Assembly: GCF_001039355.2 (NCBI RefSeq)
Contig: NW_019775624.1
Location: forward strand, 86,768-150,767
Length of the DNA stretch: 64,000 nucleotides
From: Lingula anatina
Taxonomy: Eukaryota > Brachiopoda > Lingulata > Lingulida > Lingulidae
Direction of reading: 5' to 3'
Part shown: piece after piece, positions 1-8,213 of the stretch
Layout: each line of letters opens with the position of its first letter
Numbering within the stretch: position 1 is the stretch's first letter
The notes under the pieces: generated by a model
What the model saw: only the letters and a program-made list of their open reading frames with translations
Told to the model about the DNA's origin: nothing
Database searches by the model: none
Program-made: the position numbers and the translations under genes

Positions 1-26
1 ATACAAAAAATCCTTACATTTTACAG

Positions 27-85
27 TGAACGTGGCTATAGAAATATGCAATAAGATATCTACCCAAGAGGCAGATTTATCTCAG
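27..85 (+). CDS. BLOC1S5: BLOC1S5 exon 4, first (partial) copy
   Basis: A 59-base exon with acceptor ttacag before it and donor gtaaga after it, in the same phase as the exon at 2963-3021 (phase 1 in, phase 0 out). The peptide is the same as in that copy. The upstream exons of this copy would lie left of the window. It is probably the second allele of one gene rather than a second gene. Confidence 0.8.
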
Positions 86-448
86 GTAAGAAACATCCTT
101 TTTTAATAGTTAGCAAATATGAACAGAATGAATTAAGTATACATTCCAAAGCATTGTTATGTTAGTAATGCTTGAAAATATTGATTTAAGAAGTTCTGAA
201 AAGTGAGGTTCCTTCATACTGTATTATGAATCAGAAAATGTGTTATAGTTTGAAAATGCTAAATCCTAGAAAATGCTTTTTGTTTTTGGTTTATTCATTT
301 TAACTTATACATCTTTTAACTTATACACTTGGGTAGACGGGATTGTGCAAAAGATGGAAAATGCAAGTTTCTTGAAATTTTTACAATATAAACTAATATT
401 TACTGTGAGCATTTAAACTAATCTGAAGGAATTGTCCATTATGATATA

Positions 449-616
449 CAGGCCCGTAGCCAGGGGGGGTTCAGGGGGTTAGAAAGAACTGCCCCTTTTG
501 CTGGGAAAAGGTCCACTCTGGGTAAAACTTGATCTAGGTACATGAAGTTTTCATGGGAAAAGGTCCACTTTTTCAGAAAAAGAACTCCCCTTTTGAAATT
601 GCTGGCTACAGGCCTG
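449..616. mobile_element. 168-bp inverted-repeat element, present in one copy of the BLOC1S5 duplication only
   Basis: The ends are CAGGCCCGTAGCCAG and, inverted, CTGGCTACAGGCCTG: 15-base terminal inverted repeats with one mismatch. The element is flanked by the 5-base direct repeat ATATA (444-448 and 617-621). The other copy of this intron has a single ATATA at 3377-3381 and no element, so it is a clean empty site. There is no coding capacity, so it is a non-autonomous DNA transposon (MITE-like). The element at 54357-54525 has related termini, the same size and also a 5-base duplication. Confidence 0.85.
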
Positions 617-785
617 ATATAGGTCTGAAGCCCTAAACAAAAGGGGCAGGTTCTTTTCCTAAAACAGTGGAACCTTTCACCCCTTTACATACCCCAACTT
701 GAGAAATGTACTAAATTAAAATTAGATTCAGAACAAACATTCTCTGGCAAAAAAAAAGCCAGGTTTGTTTGCACACACAATAACT

Positions 786-848
786 CCGAATTTCTCTCTC
801 ATACACACACACGCATGCATGCATGCACGTGCACATGCACACACACCT
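786..848. repeat. AC/GCAT simple repeat in the last BLOC1S5 intron, first copy
   Basis: Mixed (CA)n and (TGCA)n tract. The second copy of the locus has a slightly different version at about 3559-3604, which is ordinary microsatellite length variation between the copies. Confidence 0.7.
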
Positions 849-931
849 CCCACAGACCTGCCATGTTAGAAAGAAGTGGCCTGTAAAAATACATTTAAAA
901 GTAATTTCAGTTTTTATTAATTTGTTACTAG

Positions 932-1096
932 GATGAAACTCTGAAGCAGGGAAGGGAAATGCGGGCAGCGGAATGGTCTGAGTTTATCGACGACATGAGC
1001 GCCCAGTCTGTTGAGCTGGATCGAGAGTATGAAAGTAGTGTGTTGGAGTTGAAGAATTATTACACAGACTTGGAGCAGAAATTGAAGATAAGATAG
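932..1096 (+). CDS. BLOC1S5: BLOC1S5 last exon, first copy
   Basis: Phase-0 exon after acceptor gttactag, ending at TAG 1094-1096. It encodes the same 54-residue C terminus as the exon at 3690-3854, including W-SEFIDDMSAQ and ending DLEQKLKIR. The differences I noticed against that copy are synonymous, as expected for two alleles of a functional gene. Confidence 0.8.
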   Translation, partial: DETLKQGREMRAAEWSEFIDDMSAQSVELDREYESSVLELKNYYTDLEQKLKIR

Positions 1097-1475
1097 CTTC
1101 TTCTTGACTGAAAAAAAAAGAACTACACTGTCATTAAATTAATGAATTGTTGTAACGACTTGGGAAGTGGTATTTAAGGGTTCAGAAGTGGTTTATTCAT
1201 TTTCCTCAAATTTTTCCACAAGAGGCGTTGGTGAGAAAAGAACATATGAGATGCCGAAACAGTCTAGTTCAGTTAGAACTTTTTGCACCGAAATGTACAA
1301 ATTTATATTTCTCTAATGATGCACAGAAACATTGGTAGTCTCATCAGATTTTTTTTTTTTTTTTTTCCCTAAAAAAAGGTCCTGTTTAATTTATAACATT
1401 TGAAAATCTGGAATATGTTTGTAGCGTCTTGTACTGCTTCATTTTAAAGGAGACTGCAGTGATCAGATGTATTAG

Positions 1476-1701
1476 AGACCATTTCCACAGATATTTAGAT
1501 CGATCTATCCTCCTGGGGAGTCTCACTAGATTGCTGTCAGATAAACCGGCTTAAATGTCTGTCCCGCCTACTAAAAGCTGTAAGGGGGTAATTAACTTTT
1601 GAGCACGCTTGGCTCCTGGAAGCTGGCAGCAATTTAGGATGAACACCCAGGGAGTTAGATCAATCCAGATGGATCGATCTAAATCTGTGGGAATCCAGTC
1701 T
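1476..1701. mobile_element. AGATCGATCTA-type MITE in the BLOC1S5 3' region, first copy
   Basis: The left end reads gaccatttccacagatatttAGATCGATCTAT. The right end is the inverse, with GGATCGATCTAAAT followed by ctgtgggaatccagtc. The core has TGTCCCGCCTACTAAAAG and GGGGGTAATTAACTTT, the hallmarks of the family repeated more than a dozen times in this window. It lies between the stop codon and the poly(A) signal, so it is probably transcribed in the 3' UTR. Confidence 0.8.
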
Positions 1702-1841
1702 TAAACTGGCCAGGACCAGATTTACAGTATGGGAATAATTAAAGAAGAATATGGCAGCCATTTTATGAAGCTCAAAGAAGAGTTTATATACCTGACTCAG
1801 CAATTAGAAATTAACATAAACACACCACTGTAACATTTACA

Positions 1842-1847
1842 AATAAA
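1842..1847 (+). promoter_or_regulatory. BLOC1S5: Poly(A) signal AATAAA, first BLOC1S5 copy
   Basis: AATAAA about 745 bases after the stop codon. The matching AATAAA is kept in the second copy at 4598-4603. Confidence 0.5.
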
Positions 1848-1949
1848 ACAACTTTTATTTTCAACAATGGTAAGCCTTATTGTAATATATTACTATTTTA
1901 CAATACAGTTCAAAAACTGATTTTCATGTGCACTGGAGGGGGGGGGGCC

Positions 1950-1950
1950 N
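1950..1950. other. Single-N contig junction
   Basis: One N follows a poly-G run. The sequence to its left (1-1949) recurs at about 2940-4703, after 990 bases of new sequence. This pattern fits two overlapping contigs from different haplotypes placed end to end. Confidence 0.75.
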
Positions 1951-1954
1951 GCCT

Positions 1955-2070
1955 TATCTTTGATTGGTCCGGATTTGAACAAAGCGCGCTTTGACTCGTT
2001 CACGTTCATTGGCTAGATCATTCAATGAGTCATTGAGTGCGGGCTTTAAATTTGATTGGCGGGCTGGGGC
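1955..2070 (+). promoter_or_regulatory. BLOC1S5: Candidate BLOC1S5 promoter with three inverted CCAAT boxes
   Basis: GATTGG at 1962-1967, ATTGG at 2008-2012 and GATTGG at 2054-2059, about 46 bases apart, just upstream of the candidate first exon. Regularly spaced CCAAT boxes bound by NF-Y are typical of TATA-less housekeeping promoters. The last box runs into TTGGCGGG, an E2F-like sequence. Confidence 0.5.
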
Positions 2071-2101
2071 AATCGAATGTGGTCAGAGGTTACTTGACAC
2101 G

Positions 2102-2125
2102 ATGGAGATAGGCTACAGTGAAAAG
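2102..2125 (+). CDS. BLOC1S5: Candidate BLOC1S5 first coding exon (phase unresolved)
   Basis: ATG at 2102 opens MEIGYSEK and ends at a good donor, AAAAG|gttagt. It sits directly downstream of the CCAAT cluster. The exon ends in phase 0, whereas the next recognised exon needs one carried base, so a direct join shifts the frame. Either one base is missing at the exon end (it is AAAAGG), a small exon is missed, or the true start lies elsewhere. The position supports it; the frame does not. Confidence 0.35.
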
Positions 2126-2340
2126 GTTAGTGTCAAGTTAGCTCTGAAGCTCAGGGTGGCGGCCCCCTGGATCCCACACCATATTTCACTTTTTCACTAA
2201 ATGATATACGGTCTTATCCCTGTAAATGGCATAAATGGTGTATATGGTGACATACGGCAATGTAGATATTACTACTATGAAACTAGTCCACCACCAACTT
2301 AATACAATATTGACATATGAAACTGTGACATTCTTTTCAG

Positions 2341-2423
2341 ACATCCATGAGATCTATGCTAGGCTCTTCGACCACAAGCCAGTGGTGTCAGCAGAGATCA
2401 ACTTCTTCGTGAAAGAGTTTGAG
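2341..2423 (+). CDS. BLOC1S5: BLOC1S5 exon 2
   Basis: Acceptor ttcttttcag, donor gtttgt. It encodes the most conserved block of the protein, IHEIYARLFDHKP followed by FFVKEFE. It needs one carried base at its start and ends in phase 0. Confidence 0.85.
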
Positions 2424-2765
2424 GTTTGTTTATGGAGATAAGTCATTTCCATACTAGTATATTGTGTTGAGATAGTGTCAAGTGCACACCATTTTTGAGA
2501 GGTGACACGGGTGGTGGCTCACTTGGGTATGAACAAAGCCAGTGTTAATATAGCCTTGATAAGTTCACCTACTTGGTTTTAAGCATTCTATAAACTGTTT
2601 AATATGCATCATGCAAATTTTTCAGGAGAAGCATGGTGGAGAAAAAGATACTGAACTGCTGAGTCAGGCATCTAAAAATTTGGAAGACATAGCTCAGACG
2701 CAGATCCCCCTTTCAATACAGTTAATGGAGAAACATGTTTCTGACGTAGTTGGGAAATGTAAGTG

Positions 2766-2805
<40 letters not shown>

Positions 2806-3854
2806 AAGTTTATTTCCATCATAATCATTTTATTTATTTAATTTCGGGGGAGACATCTATTTTTTTCTTGATTGGGCAGGTGCTTTGGTTTGTGTTAAAG
2901 ATAATAACTTTCTCTCTTTTTGCTTTTATGTATGCCATATAAAACATCCTTACCTTTTACAGTGAATGTGGCAATAGAAATATGCAATAAGATATCTACC
3001 CAAGAGGCAGATTTATCTCAGGTAAGAAACATCCTTTTGTAATAAATATCAAATATGAACAGAATGAATTAAGTATACATTCCAAAGAATTGTGATGTTA
3101 GTAATGCTTGAAAATATTGATTTTTAACAGAAGTTCTGAAAACTGAGGTTCCTTCATATATGAATCAGAAAATGTGTTACTGTTTGAAAATGCTAAATCC
3201 TAGAAATGCTTTTTGTTTTTGGTTTATTCATTTTAACTTATACATCTTTTAACTTATACACTTGGGTAGATGGGATTGTGCAAAAGATGGAAAATGCAAG
3301 TTTCTTGAAATTTTTACAATATAAACTAATATTTACTGTGAGCATTTAAACTAATCTGAAGGAATTGACCATTATGATATAGGTCTGAAGCCCTAAACAA
3401 AAGGGGCAGGTTCTTTTCCTGACACAGTGGACCCCTTTACCCCTTTACATACTCTAACTTGAGAAATGTACTAAATTAAAATTAGATTCAGAACAAACAT
3501 TCTCTGGCAAAAAAAGCCAGGTTTGTTTGTACACACAATAACTCCGAATTTCTCTCTCATACACACACACGCATGCATTCATGCACATGCACACACACAC
3601 ACACCTCCCACAGACCTGCCATGTTAGAAAGAAGTGGCCTGTAAAAATACATTTAAAAGTAATTTCAGTTTTTATTAATTTGTTACTAGGATGAAACTCT
3701 GAAGCAGGGAAGGGAAATGCGTGCAGCGGAATGGTCTGAATTTATCGACGACATGAGCGCCCAGTCTGTTGAGCTGGATCGAGAGTATGAAAGTAGTGTA
3801 TTGGAGTTGAAGAATTATTACACAGACTTGGAGCAGAAATTGAAGATAAGATAG
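2341..3854 (+). CDS. BLOC1S5: BLOC-1 complex subunit 5 (Muted), exons 2-5
   Basis: Subunit of BLOC-1, the cytosolic coiled-coil complex that sorts cargo from endosomes to lysosome-related organelles. Four exons join in frame: 2341-2423, 2626-2758, 2963-3021 and 3690-3854, giving 146 residues plus stop without the N terminus. The first exon gives DIHEIYARLFDHKPVV then FFVKEFE, matching the conserved start of vertebrate Muted (EIHSRLLDHRPV, FVKEFE). The rest is helical and coiled-coil-like and ends DLEQKLKIR, close to the family length of about 187. Intron phases are 0, 1, 0. The first coding exon is uncertain. The 3' UTR contains a MITE (4232-4457) before the poly(A) signal at 4598. A second copy of the last two exons lies at 27-1096, probably the other allele. 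Recognition rests on remembered family sequence. Confidence 0.85.
2626..2758 (+). CDS. BLOC1S5: BLOC1S5 exon 3
   Basis: Acceptor tttttcag, donor gtaagt, phase 0 in and phase 1 out. It begins EKHGGEKDTELL and ends HVSDVVGK. A (CT)n microsatellite starts about 10 bases after the donor (2766-2802). Confidence 0.85.
2766..2802. repeat. (CT)n microsatellite next to the exon 3 donor
   Basis: Nearly pure CT tract starting about 10 bases inside the intron. Length variation there could affect splicing of the short intron 2759-2962. Confidence 0.8.
2963..3021 (+). CDS. BLOC1S5: BLOC1S5 exon 4, second copy
   Basis: 59 bases, acceptor ttttacag, donor gtaaga. It encodes NVAIEICNKISTQEADLSQ, preceded by one split codon. 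It duplicates the exon at 27-85. Confidence 0.85.
3690..3854 (+). CDS. BLOC1S5: BLOC1S5 exon 5 (last), second copy
   Basis: Acceptor gttactag; stop TAG 3852-3854. It encodes the C-terminal coiled coil, DETLKQGREMRAAEW to DLEQKLKIR. It duplicates 932-1096. Confidence 0.85.
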   Translation, partial: DETLKQGREMRAAEWSEFIDDMSAQSVELDREYESSVLELKNYYTDLEQKLKIR

Positions 3855-4231
3855 CTTCTTCTTGACTGAAAAAAAAAGAACTACACTGTCATTAAATTAA
3901 TGAATGGTTGTAACGACTTGGGAAGTGGTATTTAAGGGTTCAGAAGTGGTTTATTTATTTTCCTCAAATTTTTCCACCAGAGGCGTTGGTGAGAAAAGAA
4001 CATATGAGATGCCGAAACAGTCTAGTTCAGTTAGAACTTTTTGCACCAAAACGCAATTTATATTTCTCTCATTTCTAATGATGCACATAAACATTGGTAG
4101 TCTCATCAGATTTGATTTTTTGCCTAAAAAAAGGTCCTGTTTAAATTATAACATTTGAAAAAATTGGAATATGTTTGAAGCGTCTTGTACTGCTTCATTT
4201 TAAAAGAGACTGCAGTGATCAGATGTATTAG

Positions 4232-4457
4232 AGACCATTTCCACAGATATTTAGATCGATCTATCCCTCTGGGGAGTCTCACTAGATTGCTGTCAGCTAA
4301 ACCGGCTTAAAATGTCTGTCCCGCCTACTAAAAGCTGTAAGGGGTTAATTAACTTTTGTGCACGCTCGGCTCCTGGAAGCTGACAGCAATTTAGCGTGAA
4401 CCCCCAGGGAGTTGGATCGGACCAGATGGATCAATCAAAATCTGTGGGAACCCAGTC
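4232..4457. mobile_element. BLOC1S5: AGATCGATCTA-type MITE in the BLOC1S5 3' UTR
   Basis: Same insertion as 1476-1701 in the duplicated copy, with the same flanks. The insertion is therefore older than the split of the two copies, unlike the element at 449-616. Confidence 0.8.
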
Positions 4458-4597
4458 TAAACTGGCCAGGACCAGATTTACAGTATGGGAATAATTAAAG
4501 AAGAATATGGCAGCCATTTTATGAAGCTCAAAGAAGAGTTTATATACCTGACTCAGCAATTGGAAATTAACATAAACACACCACTGTAACATTTACA

Positions 4598-4603
4598 AAT
4601 AAA
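4598..4603 (+). promoter_or_regulatory. BLOC1S5: Poly(A) signal AATAAA, BLOC1S5
   Basis: AATAAA 744 bases after the stop codon, matched in the other copy. Confidence 0.5.
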
Positions 4604-4778
4604 GCAACTTTTATTTTCAACAATGGTAAGCGTTATTGTAATATATTACTATTTTACAATACAGTTCAAAAACTGATTTTCATGTGCACAGGAGGGGGGG
4701 GGCGTTAACAGGTGCCAACCATTCAGAAAAAAGCAAAGGGGGAGGTGGTTGGGTCGTCAGTAGAGGAATCCCCTTAAG

Positions 4779-4950
4779 GCCCCATTCAAAATAGGGGACA
4801 AACTAGTCCGAGGGTCAAATATGGCCGACCCACTTGAATACTTCCCCACAGGATATCTATTCAGTGTCTATTAGCGGATAAGATGGCAGTTTTTATTGTG
4901 GGTCACCATATTTGACCCTCAGACTAGTTAGTTCACTATTCTGAATGGGG
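4779..4950. mobile_element. Inverted-repeat element with GCCCCATTC ends
   Basis: Ends GCCCCATTC and GAATGGGGC are inverse. Inside them are inverted blocks around ACTAGT and GGTCAAATATGG (CCATATTTGACC on the right arm). The flanks carry TAAG/CTAAG. A related element lies at about 55896-56169. No coding capacity. Confidence 0.65.
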
Positions 4951-5702
4951 CCTAAGAACTCCTAACCCCCTTTGCATTCTGTACTTAAAATTGGTGTGGT
5001 AGGAAAAGGTTTTGCCCCCCCCCCCCCCCCCAACCTATGCAGCACCTATATCTATGAATTTGAACATGCTTCTGTCATAGTTTTAACAAGGTATATGTTT
5101 ATTTACATAAGAAATGCCCATAGGCAGGTTTTTAAAAGTAAACAAATTAAGCTACCCCTACTTTGGAGTGGTAGGGGGAGGATACATAGTTTTTTCTCTG
5201 TGTATATTTAATTTTTTTATTGTCAGTCGGATGCCTGACATTTCATAAGAAAATGCAATACTTATTGGGTTAAAAAATGCCCTAGTTACAGTTAAGAAGT
5301 TTCTCACCTGAGAAAAAGTCTTTTCTAGCAAAGGTGGTGATAAATGCATTATTGAAGTTACAATACTGTGGCAGGCATTTGGAATTTTTTTTCTCCATCC
5401 AAAGTACATGGGTCATTAAAAAAAAAGAAGGAAAATAAAAAAGAAAGGAAAAGCTAGCGTTTTGAGTCAAGTCACTGATACATAAATATTGTCTTATGTT
5501 TCCATAATTCTGACTTGTGCCGTAATTATTGCTTTAAACTGCTGTAGCATCTAATATGGAAAGAATTCAGCAGTAATCAGAAAGAGATGTAAAATAGGTC
5601 TGGAAATATTACACAAAAAGTCTGCATCTGACATGACTCAAATATTCACTTTCATTTTTAATGGCTCACTTGTCCTCAAATGCATACTGTTGACTAGTGT
5701 GC

Positions 5703-6400
5703 ATTTTTATATGGTACTGTATAAATAATGAGTACTTCTTAAACAAAAATATAAAAGGAGTAACAACAACAAAGCAAAAATACTGGAAACAATTATAACT
5801 AGAAACAATTTTCACTTTTTCTTTGCACTTTGCTGAGTCATAAAATAATAATAAATAAAAAGGCTCAACTAACTGGATGTGCAACCTTCCCGTTTACAAG
5901 GGCTAACAAGTGAGTAACTTTTCACAAAAAATAATAACTCGTCACGAAATAGATAAATGACGCATTCTAAAAATACACGGACTACCTTTTCTATACAATC
6001 CTTGCAACAAAAGTGAACTATATGCTGATATAATCCAACACACATTGCAGTAAGGCTAGGCAAAACTGATAACTGATGAGTGCAACCGATTAAAATTTTC
6101 AATTTCTTTTTTGTCAGCTTTTTCAAATTTTAATTTTTTGTTTTTTCTGCTCTCGCAGACACTATGGATCCGACATTTTTTCCTCCTAGAATAAAACGGG
6201 GTGGGGGGGCATCTCACTTCTCGTTAAGCAGTGTACGTATGTTTGAAAAATATCGTCAACCGACCCTGTTTGCATAGAGTCGCCGCTTGTTCACGAACTT
6301 TAATATCAATTTTGCCTGGCTGATAGATCTGTTGGGGCTAAAACATTTGATATGGACGGGGTGTCACGAACGAGTCGCGATAAAACGTTAAAAATCTAAA
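5703..6400. repeat. 0.7-kb tandem duplication, unit 1
   Basis: Unit 1 of a direct tandem repeat that starts atttttatatggtactg and ends acgttaaaaatctaaa. Unit 2 follows at once, with no N between them, so this looks like a real duplication. I see no convincing coding sequence in it; its ORFs are short and fall in AT-rich DNA. Confidence 0.85.
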
Positions 6401-7110
6401 ATTTTTATATGGTACTGTATAAATAATGAGTACTTCTTAAACAAAAATATAAAAGAAGTAACAACAAAGCAAAAATACTGGAAACAATTATAACTAGAAA
6501 CAATTTTCACTTTTTCTTTGCACTTTGCTGAGTCATAAAATAATAATAAATAAAAAGGCTCAACTAACTGGATGTGCAACCTTCCCGTTTACAAGGGCTA
6601 ACAAGTGAGTAACTTTTCACAAAAAATAATAACTCGTCACGAAATAGATAAATGACGCATTCTAAAAAGTACACGGACTACCTTTTCTATACAATCCTTG
6701 CAACAAAAGTGAACCATATGCTGGGAATATAATCCAACACACATTGCAGTAAGGCCAGACAAAATTGATAAGTTGGTTAATGAGTGCAACCGATTAAAAT
6801 TTTCAATTTCTTTTTTGTCAGCTTTTTCAAATTTTAATTTTTTGTTTTTTCTGCTCTCGCAGACACTATGGATCCGACATTTTTTCCTCCTAAAATAAAA
6901 CTGGGGGGGGGGGGGGGGGCATCTCACTTCTCGTTAAGCAGTGTACGTATGTTTGAAAAATATCGTCAACCGACCCTGTTTGCATAGAGTCGCCGCTTGT
7001 TCACGAACTTTAATATCAATTTTGCCTGGCTGATAGATCTGTTGGGGCTAAAACATTTGATATGGACGGAGTGTCACGAACGAGTCGAGATAAAACGTTA
7101 GAAATCTAAA
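6401..7110. repeat. 0.7-kb tandem duplication, unit 2
   Basis: Near-identical to 5703-6400 with small indels, including a longer poly-G run at about 6902-6919. It lies about 300 bases beyond the 3' end of the IL-1-like gene. Confidence 0.85.
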
Positions 7111-7199
7111 CACATCGGATAAGGAATACCACACGTTCATTGTTGACAAGGGTAAACAATTAAGTGGATAACTTTTTTACAGAAATAATAACAGTAATC

Positions 7200-7205
7200 T
7201 TTATT
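7200..7205 (-). promoter_or_regulatory. Candidate poly(A) signal of the IL-1-like gene
   Basis: AATAAA on the minus strand about 215 bases after the stop codon. A second AATAAA is at 7269-7274. Both fall before the tandem duplication. Confidence 0.4.
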
Positions 7206-7419
7206 AAGCACTAAAATATGTACAAGTTACATTTTACAGGCTCTCTACTCTAATCATAACAACTTAGTTTTATTACAACTATACAAATCTATACAAATAC
7301 ATATAGAATGATTTGGCCTACTGGGAAGTAGCACAGAATAAAACGACTATTACTATTGATGGGTGTATCGTATAGCGTATATATAACAAGTGATCACTAA
7401 AATCCCCTCCCTTTAGTCC

Positions 7420-7823
7420 TCAGAGGCTGGTCTCCATCCAAAGTAAACTTCTCGCATAAGGACAGTTGTTTGCGCGCCATTTCTTCACTTTGGCGGTAAC
7501 GCTTTCTCGGGGCAGCCCCATTTCGGTCGTCTGCGCGGCAGCTGCTGATTCATTTCTGCGCCCGACTTCGTTGGAACTCTCTGTCACGTTCAAGTCGTCC
7601 GTCGCTTGGGTGCTGGAAAATGGCGCTTGACTCGCAGACGACTCGGAGGAACCGGATGATGACGACAACGAAGCAGACGATCTCCCCGAATCTGATTTTA
7701 CGTCTAGTTGACAAATATCAGTGCCGAACTGTTGGAATTCTATGTTGGGTTGATTTTCTGCGTTTTTTTCAACAAGGAGGATGTCAAACACACCGTTTGC
7801 CTTCACGCAAGCGACATACCTGC
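7420..7823 (-). CDS. IL-1-like gene exon 8 (last)
   Basis: Acceptor cttttag on the minus strand. It completes the Gly of YPGRYVAC, then encodes KANGVFDILLVEKN and IEFQQF, the last strands of the putative trefoil. A Ser-rich tail follows with SLSSSSGSSESSAS, ending SLLWMETSL and stop. Confidence 0.75.
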
Positions 7824-7993
7824 CTAAAAGTACCAAACATACAAGAATTTTAGAAAGTGGTGAAAGAGCAACGTAAAATAACGAAACAGTAGGCCTATAC
7901 TGAACAAAACGAGACCAAACCAGGCAATTTCCTTTCCTGTGCCTTACATATTACTGAAAATTGTCCTCATCTACTGTTTATATTTCCCCATCA

Positions 7994-8045
<52 letters not shown>

Positions 8046-8178
8046 CCTGGGTATTTCAAGGACTCAAATGTACGAATGCGATCACGAACCCTCCTGGTCA
8101 GAAACAGCCATGGTTTTGCTTCACGAAGATCCAGGTTCTCCAGGTCGCACTTGGATTTGTCCTCCTACAATAAAGTAT

Positions 8179-8213
<35 letters not shown>

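Noticed and set aside
7620-7853. Plus-strand ORF opposite the last exon of the IL-1-like gene
   Set aside because: Shadow frame; the minus strand carries the conserved motif and phase-consistent splice site.
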